Shown in pieces: positions 1 through 9,824 of a DNA stretch of 64,000 nucleotides. The translations under genes and the position numbers were made by a program. The stretch lies in assembly GCA_032158295.1 (NCBI GenBank), contig CM063258.1, forward strand, positions 6,528,583 through 6,592,582, written 5' to 3'. The DNA comes from Pycnopodia helianthoides (Eukaryota > Echinodermata > Asteroidea > Forcipulatida > Asteriidae). Each line of letters opens with the position of its first letter. The stretch's first letter is position 1. The notes under the pieces were generated by a model. The model saw nothing but the letters and a program-made list of their open reading frames with translations. It did no database searches and had not been told where the DNA came from.

Positions 1-186
1 GTAGTGGTCTTAATATTGGGTTTGAGAAAGGACTATACCTTCGTTCTAAACCTGTGTAGTTACGGATCTAAATTAATTAAAATATCACAGTTTGAAACCG
101 TGTGGTTGCGGATCAAAATGAATTGAAACATTACAGCTGCTCTTTTCGAAACAAAAACTCAGTTATTTTAAACATGAGTTTCCTTA

Positions 187-486
187 TGGGGCTTCAATCA
201 GCTGGACGGAGCCCAGGCCAAGCACAAGCCCTGGTTTCGAAAAAGGCCAATGGATAAGAAAGCACCAGTCGAGAATGGACACGGGACTCCTGTTGAGTCC
301 CGTGTTTATTCGTCCCTCACAATGGAACCAGTCTATGGCCCTTTTCGAAACCACTCCTTGGGCTTGGGCTCGGGCTTAGTCTCCATCAGTTAATTTTAAA
401 AACGTGTGCTCTCGGTACGGGCTTTAAAGCAGTCGGACGGATCCTAAGCCTGAGTTCAAGCCCAAGCCATGTTTTCGAAAAGGCCC
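187..486. repeat. Inverted-repeat element with GGCCCTTTTCGAAA arms
   Basis: A roughly 60-bp arm occurs three times in alternating orientation: about 187-252, 334-392 (reverse) and 425-486. Each carries a TTTCGAAA core next to a GCTTGGGCT-like purine/pyrimidine block. Between the first two arms is a perfect 10-bp stem (CACGGGACTC at 280-289, GAGTCCCGTG at 295-304) with a 5-nt loop. This looks like a non-autonomous inverted-repeat element with a duplicated arm. No target-site duplication was identified. Confidence 0.6.
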
Positions 487-728
487 TATGTAATTACAAA
501 CGTTTTAGTGCTTATACACAAATTATATGTTTCAATTTGAGAGATGTGACTTAAAGATAATAATATCATACACCGTTTCAGAGGAATACATTTTTAATAA
601 TACTCTTGTCTTAAAAAACAACAACAACATATAAACGGCCTGTCACGTCGTCTAATTAGGTGGCCACATCTTCAAAACAACAAATAATGGTCCATGCCTT
701 TTGTAATATTTATGATATATTTTTCTTG

Positions 729-730
729 TT

Positions 731-761
<31 letters not shown>

Positions 762-776
762 ATCTTTCTTTCTTTA
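729..776. repeat. (CTTT)n microsatellite
   Basis: About twelve tandem CTTT units with one interruption, inside the NR6A1 intron. The open frame crossing it translates to repeated SFFL and is an artefact. Confidence 0.9.
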
Positions 777-2457
777 TTTTGACTTGACATATAGAAATAA
801 GAAACTGAGCGTTGGGGACACATACGGCAGTATTTTAGACCGAAATGTTTCTTATGGCAATTGGTACCGTACTGTGTACAGTATCAATCGTACAAAAAGT
901 AAGACGCTAAGCCTAAATGAAAAAAAAAAAATGTTGAAGCTCTTTTTTGTCCTTCCAATCATTAGCAATTATGTAGGATATTAGTAAATACAATGCATTA
1001 TAATGATGCCGGTGGTACACTAGTACAAACGCCTCGCCAGTTCAACCATGTTTGTGGATAGGGCGAAGGCCTTTTTTTTAAAGTGTGCTCTCATTCTCAA
1101 CGTTTTTTTTCTGGACATTTTTGAAAGGCTTTCATTTTTAGTAAAAATGAGTGACGTATATAGCTCAAAGCCAAATCGCTCCTCCCCCGTATACGTGTGC
1201 CAATCAGCGTAAACTGAAGACCCAGCCTGCCGTGTGGAATGAATTATCTACCCGATGGTTATCATCGATGGGGCTGCTGATTGCATCTGTAAGTCTTATA
1301 TGAGCAACGGATGGTGAGTTCAAGGTCCTGTCGACTCGCATAGCTGTCTTGGGTAGCGGGCACGCTCGAGCTCGCGTCGCGGCCTGCCGGGATCACGATC
1401 ACCGAGGGGTGGAGGGGGAAATCATTTCAAAATTTCCTGTAATGTCAAAACCAATCTCGGCAAATACACTCAAATATGAAATTTCAAGAACGATCTCGTA
1501 AACGGTGATAAAGATGTCGGATAATACGTGATACCTGAAACACTTCTTAGGGAAATTCCTGAATCCTTCGAATGTCCCCCAAATAGTTGTATTATTAGGC
1601 CTACGATTTTCTTTTTATAGTTTTGTTTATTATAAGTAGCGAGGACATGTTCATCTATTGCTGATGAGCTAACATTTTTGGTCGCGTCTAAGGTCTGTAC
1701 CGTAATAAATCGAAAAAAGGAGAACATTTTAGTAACTTGTCATAAAATGTAGCTTTCCGCGGTTATTGTGTTAGTTTTTTCGCAGTTTTTTATTGTGTTA
1801 GTTTTCCGCTAGCAAACTTTCACATTGACTTTTCACCTGTATCTCTTCTTAGCGGTCATTTATTTTCGAACACCGCGGGCACAAATGACAAGTACATTGT
1901 CCTTATCACGTTTGTGTGGAGTGATTTTATTGTTGCAACATTAAAAACACACGCGAAATTTGAAATTGTAAAAGAAAATTGAGCAGTTAAACGGAAATGT
2001 TAGTTTTGGGTGTTTTTTACGTCACGGAAGGTTAAAAAAAAACCGGGCTGAAGCACCTGAGGGCTACCGGGGAACACGTTTGTCCTTCCCCCCACTGAGA
2101 GCTCGAACTCATGGTCATAAAATCGGATCGTATACACTGACGTGATCTCACATACTGACAAGAAGGAAAGAAGAAAACAAAAACATCCTTGAGATATGAA
2201 ACATCTCATGACTTTTCTTATAATTCCGATTCTGATGAGTGAAAACAATCAATGACTTTGCCAGGGCTGATGTATTAATTAACAGGAATGACTTGAATCG
2301 GCCAACAAATAAGAAAGATCTTATTAAGGAACCATAGTTGAAGGGAGTACATCAAGGGTAAAATAATATTTTTATTTAAAGTGTATACCCTAATCATAAA
2401 TAAACAAAATCATAAAGAAAGATACAATCAAAATCACATGTAGACGTTTCAGCTGAA

Positions 2458-3050
2458 TACAGTGTCTACTTGCTGAGAAAACAGCAACAAAACTGCCACT
2501 GTATTTTCACAAGAACGTCGAATCCATCCACGTTTAGCGAGGTGACAGCGGGTACCAACTGCATCTCTGGCCGCAGCATCCATTCGCACACGGACACCTA
2601 CCTCAGATATCAGACTAAAATGTTTTGGGGTGAAAATTATCCAAACCATATACCTTCGAAGGGAATCCTTTCTCAAAATACTTTAAATACTATAAATATG
2701 CTTCTCACCAAGTATGTTTTTTATGGTAATTTATTTTTGGAAAGGTTACCAATCTATACGTTTGGTATACGTTTAGTTATCACTCTTAAAATGAATGGCA
2801 ATAAACCTGATTTGGTTAGAAGTACAGCAGCTTTCGATTGTATAAAGCATTTTGAGAATCATTTCCCTTCGGAGTAATGTGGTAATGGAAAAAATGTATC
2901 AGTTTTTATCAGAACAAAATTTGAATCTGAGAAGCGTTTCTGTCAGAAACGTTTCTCAGATTGTGTATTCCAATGGCGGATTGTTCTTCCTGCATGGACA
3001 TAACCGCTCCGGATTTTCGGCGATATCTCAAAAAGCTACCACCTTTTGAA
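2458..3050. repeat. Dispersed repeat M, copy 1
   Basis: The left part (about 2458-2600) is similar, in opposite orientation, to about 22170-22305. Both share a stretch with ACAGC, a GTTTAGCG-type segment and a CTCTGGCC segment in the same order. Inside is a hairpin around 2924-2968 whose arms read AATCTGAGAA/TTCTCAGATT, and a hairpin of the same type lies in copy 2 (about 22131-22173). The 135-codon open frame at 2470-2877 crosses this repeat and has no recognisable domain. Limits are approximate. Confidence 0.5.
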
Positions 3051-3420
3051 ATTATATTTTCACAGGCTAGTTTTTAATGTATATATCTATATTTATATAG
3101 GATTAAAACAATCGAACGGTTTCAAAAACCAAAGGTATACTTTGCCTTTAATAAACGTATACAAAAACGAATTTTACGAACAAATCAGTGATTTTTGCGT
3201 CTCCTTGTCTTCTGTATCGACGTTCTACACTTCTATCGCTCCGGAACCTTGACGACCTATTTACCGAAAAATGTCGCCATCTTTGAACGTTTGTCCTCGT
3301 GACCGGCCACAGCTATTTTTTTCTCCTATGTCATTGGAGACTAAGAAAAAGTAGGAACTTAGCCGCTAACTGAATGCTGCTGCTGGCAACATTCACCTGG
3401 AAATGTGTTGGACTGAAACA

Positions 3421-3428
3421 TGACGTCA
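3421..3428. promoter_or_regulatory. Perfect CRE palindrome TGACGTCA (intronic)
   Basis: TGACGTCA is the consensus CREB/ATF site. Perfect copies also occur at 53146-53153 and 58641-58648. One 8-mer is expected about once per 65 kb at equal base composition, so three is mildly high. Function is unproven. Confidence 0.3.
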
Positions 3429-3603
3429 TTTTCTAAATGGCGACTGGAACCACAGTGAACGCTTAAGACTAGGCCTCAACCAAACGGTTGTTTGTAAAAT
3501 TTGTTCCACGCCGTCTGAAAATATTAATAAACAAAGATACAGTTATGAATTATGATTTAAATTTTGATAAATGCAGATAAAAAACAACAACACGTATTTC
3601 CCT

Positions 3604-3837
3604 TTAAAGATTTTATACAGAATCGGTAAGGATAAAAACACCATTGTTTAGTTTTAGTCTGAAAGCTTACTGATTATAAAGTTCATATACTAGAACCATA
3701 TTTCTGTGAAATCCAAATCCACACAATGGATTTAGCCCAACTTTTCACAGTTAGCTATTTCATGTATTGATCACACAAAACATGAACACTGTCTGCGACT
3801 GTTTGTCAGCTCTACCAATCCCGTGTAATGCATTTAA
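3604..3837. repeat. TTAA-flanked MITE, family I, copy 1
   Basis: Bounded by TTAA on both sides with imperfect inverted ends of about 24 bp (TTAAAGATTTTATACAG on the left; the right end in reverse begins TTAAATGCATTACACGG). The internal sequence resembles 37375-37761, including the GGTAAGGATAA start, the AAAGCTTACTGATTA segment and an ACAAAACATGAACACTG segment near the end. It is shorter than copy 2, so it is probably internally deleted. It encodes no protein. Confidence 0.7.
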
Positions 3838-3925
3838 AGGCGTTTAGGTCCTAAGTACAAGCAGACAAGTAACAAATAAACGGCTTCCCGCTTAAAATGA
3901 TGAACCTGTGCATTGTAACTATATA

Positions 3926-4071
3926 CACGTGATTGGCCAAATCGCGAGTGACATTCTGGCGCCTCGGATATTCCTTCAGACAAAATGGAGTTACGTAACA
4001 TATTGTGTTCTTCGACCAGGATTGGTCAGTGGAAGATCCAACGTGTCGTTGTAAATTACCCACCGTCCAAT
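3926..4071. promoter_or_regulatory. Intronic CCAAT/E-box cluster
   Basis: A CACGTG E-box (3926-3931) directly abuts ATTGG (3932-3936). A further ATTGG lies at 4021-4025 and CCAAT at 4067-4071. Three NF-Y-type boxes and an E-box within 146 bp resemble a promoter or enhancer core. I see no TATA box or associated coding exon, so this is only a candidate. Confidence 0.25.
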
Positions 4072-5665
4072 CAGAATATGAGTGACTGATTGAGTCAGTC
4101 TCATGAATCAATCCCAGGGGGTTTACTCTTGCCCCGCCCCCCCCCTTTACCCCATGCAAACCTTGAAACGATTAGTGTATGCAGAAGGGGGGTAAGGAGC
4201 TCGGACAGTAAATCTAATCTAGGTGATTTCCCGTTACCATGCCAAAAGAGCTTAACTATAATGGCACCCATACTGTCCGTTGCCTCATTCTCTCGCCACC
4301 CTTTCCCACCTCTTTCTTTTTTTATATGTACCGTACGCGCGGCGCAGGGTCCCCGCGCTGCAGTAATCTCGCCGATTATTGAATCAGATGTTTTTGGCGG
4401 GCTTCCTTCCAGACTGATTTGTCACCGTGCTGCTTTTTCCCGCCCCGCGTTTTATTGAATTCACTCGGAGGTGTCCCCCCCGGCACCTGTTCAAATTATC
4501 TGCCAGCTGGTGTTAAACAAAAATCGAGAGAGGAAAATGTGCGCAACCGTACACGTTGCACGACAAGAAGTCATCATAATGTAACCATCAAATTTATTCA
4601 TGCATTATTTTTTTTTTCTGAGACAAACCCTATACCCTGGACGCGTCTAAAACATCTGCATCTGCGCTCACACCGACCACCAGTTAAGGCTCCATTGCAT
4701 TCAACAAGAGGTTTTAAAAATGGTGGACGGAGTCTGGCCAGAACCAAAGTCAACTCCAAAGCCGAAATTGGAACCGAATACTGGAGCCAAAGCCGTGTGT
4801 GTGTTATTAACCAATTTGCTCTTTGTCATTCGTAGCGTAAAGTTTAATGTCTTGTTCTTGCACTGTGCCATGCCTACTGTGGAGACAGAGATTACCCCTA
4901 AGTTCCCATACTTAAACACACTATTTTCCTCTCTCTGGCTAGGAAAAATAAACACATTTTGATAAATTATTTGAAAATTATTTTAACAATTTGTCGGATT
5001 ACATTGTCAGGTTCTCATTTTCCTTTGATGTAGGAACAAGCAACGATAACTAAAATATGTTTTCAATGTTGAGACTTTTTAAAATAAACACAACAGCTAT
5101 CAACATAATAGGTCATCATGCACAAGCGCCATCTAATAAAATATACCGCAATGCATTTTGGGAAACCAAGTATAGTTAAAAAATAAACCAGGCTGCCAAC
5201 ATGGACGCCTCTCTGTAGTTTCCATGTTACTATGCCAGGTTTTATAAAATGTGTACCGCATTACTTCAGAAATTCCCGGTGCTTCTTGGACTCGGATTTC
5301 ACCCAGAATCCTTTTCGCACCGATATTGCGCATTAGGACATGCACATGGGCTATTCAAATTTAACAAATATTACCGTACCTTATCTTGATTCAAGCACTG
5401 TAAACACACCAGGCTGAATGTGTACTTTTGAGAAAAATTGAATGTTGTGCTTGAATAAATGAATAAATAATAGTAGCGGAAGTTTAACCAAGGTTTTATA
5501 CCACAACTGTACCTTATGTTGTTTCAAAGACAGTAAGCCAACCAGGACAATCATATAATGCAAACGTGTGCTGTACTCTTGGTTCAAGGTAGTAAGACTG
5601 CCAGACTCAGCCAGCTTTGTATATAGCTTCAAGAGTTAAATATCATTGTCTTTTTTTCCCCGCAG

Positions 5666-6401
5666 TTATCAGATGAAGACATCGAGCGTATCATGACCGG
5701 TGAAGAGTACGAACGAGAAGACATGCTTGCCGGTCGTGTACCAGGCGACCAGACCAGCCCAACCAGGAGTGACGGCATCTCGGACCAGTTCTCCCCTACC
5801 TCCATGGGCAGCAACAACTTCTCCCCCGAAGCAGCTGAGAGGTTCACCTTCAATGTTGACGGCATTCGAGACCACTATATCAGGCCCCGGAAGAACCGAC
5901 GGTCCAGCTCTCAGAGTTCCGGGAGTTCCGCGATTCCAACCCTGACTATGCTGCCGGAGATCGAGGTGTTGATCATTGCTGAGCCAGAGGAGGCCCTCGT
6001 CATGCCTTGCAGTATCCCTAAAGATCAACCAGCCGGGTACAATGAGATATTTGAGTTGCTCTGCATGCTGATGGATAGCTTGATCCACCACCAAGTCCAG
6101 TGGGTCAAGAGGCTTCCCTTCGCTAGGAGGCTACCCGTGCGGGACGTCACGACCCTGTTGAGCAGCTGCTGGTGTGAGACCATCCTCCTAGCGGCCCTGC
6201 ACAGCCAACCTCCGGCGATCTTCAATGAGCTCGGCGCCATCTTGAGCAACTACATCCCAAGTGAAGATGAGCTACGGAGATTCGGCCAGACGGGCCTGGA
6301 GATAATTGACAAGACCACAGCTATGGTAAACAAGTACCAGATGCTTCGAGTGAGCGTCCAGGAGTACCTCTGCATCAAGACAATCAACTTCTTGGATCCA
6401 A
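5666..6401 (+). CDS. nr6a1: NR6A1 (GCNF) penultimate coding exon: hinge and first two thirds of ligand-binding domain
   Basis: The exon is open from the base after the acceptor AG (5664-5665) to a perfect GTAAGT donor at 6402. It starts in phase 0, ends in phase 1 and encodes 245 codons plus one base. It begins LSDEDIERIMTGEEYE, matching the conserved segment after the GCNF DNA-binding domain. A Ser/Pro-rich, basic hinge follows (to about residue 90), then the ligand-binding domain from about residue 95. Diagnostic residues include QVQWVKRLPF (144-152 region), DVTTLLSSCW in the helix 3-5 signature, FNEL..ILSNYIPSEDELRRF, and EYLCIKTINFLDP. These follow vertebrate GCNF position by position and differ from the RXR/COUP-TF signature, which has Asp-Gln where this has Asp-Val. 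GCNF is an orphan nuclear repressor binding direct repeats of AGGTCA with no spacer (DR0) and represses pluripotency and germline genes in vertebrates. Upstream exons are outside the window, so the start codon is not visible. Confidence 0.93.
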
Positions 6402-6741
6402 GTAAGTTCAACAACATCTAATCGTCCACCAATGACACACTATTACCATTTCACCCAACGACACCACTGTTATGGGTTACGGGACATGCTAATGACGCCA
6501 CCTATCCGCCATATTACCACTCATTATCACACTGCACATTCCATTGATGAATTCATGTTGCTATTATGGTAGCCCCTCCCCTCCCCCCCCCCAAGCAAAA
6601 CATCAGTTTTAAAACATTCATCTACCACAAGCCATGCTCAGTTGACAAACATAATTTTGTTTAAAATTGTTTTGGGGTTGTTGATTTTTTTTTTCTTTTC
6701 GTTATTAATACCTCACCTGTCTGTCATCCTCCTTCACATAG
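6402..6741 (+). other. nr6a1: NR6A1 terminal intron, 340 bp
   Basis: The donor is GTAAGT (6402-6407) and the acceptor is CACATAG ending at 6741. Removing it joins A and AC into an Asn codon and restores a frame matching the GCNF helix 7-8 region. It contains a poly(C) run near 6580-6592. An in-frame stop at 6419-6421 shows that read-through would truncate the ligand-binding domain. Confidence 0.92.
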
Positions 6742-7046
6742 ACGCTGGCGATCTGGTCGAGCCCGCTATGGTTGAAGAGCTCAGCCAGCAGCATTACTAC
6801 GTCCTACATGACCACGTGCAGCTGAACAACAACGCCGCCACCGACCGATTTCGCGCCCTTCTTCTGCTGCTGCCTGATGTGCGTTTTTTGGCGCGAAAAA
6901 TTCGAGATGTTTCTTTTGATAACGCGCCGTTACTGTTTAAGGCCATCATGCACACATGCTGTGCCAAGAAACCGGGTCTTGTGACCCCAGCAATGACCCC
7001 AGTGGTGACCCCATCGGCGAGCCTCGATCAGGGAAGTACTGACTGA
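6742..7046 (+). CDS. nr6a1: NR6A1 (GCNF) terminal coding exon: C-terminal third of ligand-binding domain
   Basis: This exon continues in phase 1 from 6401 and ends at TGA (7044-7046), giving residues 246-346 of the part visible here. Segments matching GCNF helices 8-11 are VEELSQQHYYVLHDHVQ, DRFRALLLLLPDVRFLARKI and APLLFKAIMHTCCAKK. GCNF characteristically lacks a canonical AF-2 activation helix and acts as a repressor; no acidic LLxEML-like helix is present here either. After the HTC motif the protein continues for about 27 residues of Thr/Pro/Ser-rich sequence (VTPAMTPVVTPSAS), longer than the short vertebrate tail as I recall it. Confidence 0.93.
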
Positions 7047-8362
7047 GACTTCCTCGGGTAGTAAAGGACAGATTTCGGTCAGAAGTTACAAGGAGATGTT
7101 TTTATCTTTGCTAGTAATTTTTTGTTTTTTTTAGTTTTCCGTTCTTTAAGAAAACGTTTTCTTTTTATTTGTTTGAATGTATTATAGCCAAGTGTCAACA
7201 AAATGGAGACGCTGATTTGGCCTATGGCTATGAATTATTCATTTACCTGTCCGAATATGTTAATTTACTTCAGTATTATGCTCAATGTATTCACCGACGG
7301 GTATTTCATGAATCTGTAGTTGTTTTAACTCGATCAATTAGTTGTAACATGATCAAGATATTGTTTAGAATACTAACCCCCAGATTTGTTTATTTTTTTT
7401 AAACTAAAAATATATAAATAATTTAAAACCCCCAAACTTTGAGTATCTTCTCTGTAAAGACGTGTGAACTTCAACTTTTAAACATCAAATGCCTGCGCTT
7501 TAAGTGCGAATAGTTCGTTTAAAACGATTTGGAATAGCCTTTATATTAAACACACAAAATCTAAGAAAGTAGATCATATTGCAGATAAATATTTAGATGA
7601 ATTATTAATTCGACTTTGTATGAAAGGAACTCTTACCGTCCAGTCTTGTGATTTTAAAGACTTGTGGCATCATCATTTCTTTTTCTTCTCAAAATGGGAC
7701 GAGTTTCGGTTGGGCCCATTCAATCTCAGTGGTTTCCGATAAGCGACCACACCGACACGGCTTGCCCCTCCCACCTGCCGCTTCCCTTGTTTCTTTCGTT
7801 TGATTTCGCTTGATTTGTTGATGTTGGCTTTTTACTGATATTGGCCCTTTTGTTGATATTGCTTCTTGTGTTGATATCGGCCAATTTTTTGACACGTTCC
7901 ATGTGTTGATGTAAACCCATTTGTTGATATGGTCAATTTGTTGGCATTAGCTCATGTGTTGGTGTTGTCCAATCTGTTGATTGATGTATATATACTTTCT
8001 TGGACTTTTCTCAAGTGTGTCCAGAACGATGGTATGTTGACCTTTTCTCTGAATCATCGCATCGTTGAAATCCCCCCTCGACATCATTTTCACAGATCCC
8101 CATCAAGAAGAAAAATAATGATTAATAAACGTGCTTTTCAAGTTTCACAGAGAGCCAGTGAATGTTCATGTCAATCGCTAAGCACTTTTGTTATTTTAAT
8201 ACAATTGGAAAAAATGTGGAGATGTATGCCTAACCTATGCAGACCACAGCTCTCTGGCCTAGCTAGGCAACGGTAATGGTCGGAAAGGGGAATCATTCTT
8301 GGTGTGTTGCAGGATTTTAATTGTAATATCTACTCTGATTTATTGCAATTTATTCAAATAAA
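7047..8362 (+). other. nr6a1: Probable NR6A1 3' UTR with candidate polyadenylation signals
   Basis: No further coding exon is recognised after the stop. Candidate poly(A) signals are ATTAAA at 7545-7550, AATAAA at 8124-8129 and AATAAA at 8357-8362. The last is followed by a GT-rich stretch (GTTGCGTGTTGTCGTTG), the usual downstream element, so I place the most likely end near 8380. The true end and any alternative sites cannot be decided from sequence alone. Confidence 0.4.
7815..7985 (+). repeat. Degenerate TTGTTGATAT minisatellite in probable 3' UTR
   Basis: About eight imperfect units of 20-30 bp, each starting near TTGTTGATAT or TGTGTTGATG and followed by a GGCCA/GCC-type segment. One open frame on each strand crosses it, but these are low-complexity. 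It probably arose by slippage. Confidence 0.5.
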
Positions 8363-8871
8363 GTTGCGTGTTGTCGTTGCTGCTAGCGCGTGGTGAGGCG
8401 TTCTTCACGAACAGCACAAACCGCGCCCTACTTTTCCGATCCGAACCAATGAATCTTACAGTCATTAGCGCATCAATGATAGATGCGACTCACTCTAACT
8501 CGTCCCAGTACTCAAACGAACATTTGTTTTTACGTCTGTCCCCCGCCAAAAAGATACCTGTAGCTTGTTTGCTGTCTGTGCAATGACAGCACGTCAAATT
8601 GGGAAGCTTTGCCAACTTTCCCAAGTAAGGCAAAGAGTGGACATTACTTTAGATTCGTCCACGATTTCAGTCCAGTTGTGTCGCCGTTTCATTTAGTATT
8701 TTTTAACTATCAGCAGCTAAGCTCTATATCCAGAAAAGGATTGTCGATGACAGTTTATTTTTCCAACTGAGTTGGAGTATCCAATGAGACATGATTGTAA
8801 AATAATAGATGACAGAGTGAGTATAACTAATTGAATGTTGTGTTGATACCAAAGTGTTTTACAAACAGATT

Positions 8872-9067
8872 AAAGGGGTACTGTTGTCGTGACCATAGTC
8901 TGCTCTTGGCTGGACGTGGAAACATCATCTCTCACCCAGTTACTACACGCGCTTTAAAGGGCGCCGTCATTGTTGTCGCGCGCGCGTGTGCAGTAACTCG
9001 GGTGAGAGTCCAGAATTTAATGTCTGGCCACAGACTCGCTGTGATCACGACGACAATGCCCCCTTTT
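8872..9067. repeat. Long hairpin element T, about 195 bp
   Basis: The whole segment is an imperfect inverted repeat. AAAGGGGTACTGTTGTCGTG at the left end pairs with the CACGACGACAATGCCCCCTTT region at the right end. CTCTCACCCAGTTACT pairs with AGTAACTCGGGTGAGAG. The centre is a GCGCGCGCG run near 8978-8988. It encodes no convincing protein and fits a foldback/MITE insertion. Confidence 0.7.
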
Positions 9068-9084
9068 AGAGCAAACGATTGAAT

Positions 9085-9438
9085 AGCAATTTTCCTTGTT
9101 TAATAACACATGCAGCTTTGAATATATGATTGCTAAAAATCAGATACAATAGACTGTGCAAGTCTCGCGCGTATTGAAAACGAGAAAACAACTCGAACGA
9201 AGACTATAGCTTTTCTATGAAATCAGATCTTTCTTTTGAATTCTCCATGTGACATAATTCTTTAAAATATAAATACCCATTGCAATTTGGTATGAGTACA
9301 ATTTCTGTTTTAAAATAGTACAAATAATTTTTTTAACCCACAATGAAACAAAATTAAAACTTGGATCGAGGATGCCCATTTTGGGGAGAAATCCATTTTC
9401 GCCAGTCAGGCCCAAATTTGTGTGACCATTACGTGGGC
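9085..9438. other. Short intergenic stretch, nothing recognised
   Basis: AT-rich DNA between hairpin T and MITE A copy 1. No exon, RNA gene or repeat recognised. Confidence 0.6.
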
Positions 9439-9824
9439 TTAAAGGCAGTGGACACTATTGGTAATTACTCAAAATAATTATTAGCATAAAACCTTACTTG
9501 GTAACGAATAATGGGGAGAGGTTGAACGTATATAACATTGTGAGAAACGGCTCCCTCTGAAGTGACATAGTTTTCGAGAAAGAAGTAATTTTCCACGAAT
9601 TTGATTTCGAGACCTCAGAATTAGAATTTGAGGTCTCGAAATCAACCATCTGAAAGCACACAACTTCGTGTGACAAGGGTGTTTTTTCTTTCATAGTTAT
9701 CTCGCAACTTCGACAACCAATTGAGCTCAAGTTTTTACAGGTTTGTTATTTTATCCATATGTTGAGATACACCAAGTGAGAAGACTGGTCTTTGACAATT
9801 ACCAACAGTGTCCAGTGTCTTTAA
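9439..9824 (+). repeat. TTAA-flanked MITE, family A, copy 1
   Basis: Starts TTAAAGGCAGTGGACAC and ends with the complement of TTAAAGACACTGGACAC. The centre (about 9601-9645) is a hairpin of GATTTCGAGACCTC with its complement. The TTAA flanks are shared by the piggyBac and Kolobok superfamilies. Ends beginning AG after TTAA fit Kolobok (purine-purine start) better than piggyBac (CCY), but no transposase is present to decide. The short frames inside are shadows repeated in other copies. Confidence 0.85.

Larger units (their letters stand above)
1..5665 (+). other. nr6a1: NR6A1 intron, 3' portion (at least 5.6 kb)
   Basis: This stretch precedes a clear splice acceptor (pyrimidine run then CGCAG at 5661-5665). 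None of its reading frames shows the C-x2-C spacing or P-box of a nuclear receptor zinc-finger domain, so the exons encoding the DNA-binding domain lie outside the window. It contains repeats (about 187-486, 729-776, 2458-3050, 3604-3837), a CRE palindrome at 3421-3428, a CCAAT/E-box cluster at 3926-4071 and a CpG-richer patch near 4330-4480. The 60-140 codon open frames here have no recognisable domain. An unrecognised small A/B-region exon cannot be excluded. Confidence 0.75.

Noticed and set aside
2470..2877. 135-codon open frame on the + strand
   Set aside because: It crosses a dispersed repeat also found at about 22 kb, has no recognisable domain and its counterpart in the other copy is not maintained.
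5669..6094. 141-codon reverse-strand frame opposite NR6A1
   Set aside because: Shadow of the GCNF exon; the + strand frame is strongly conserved with a known family.
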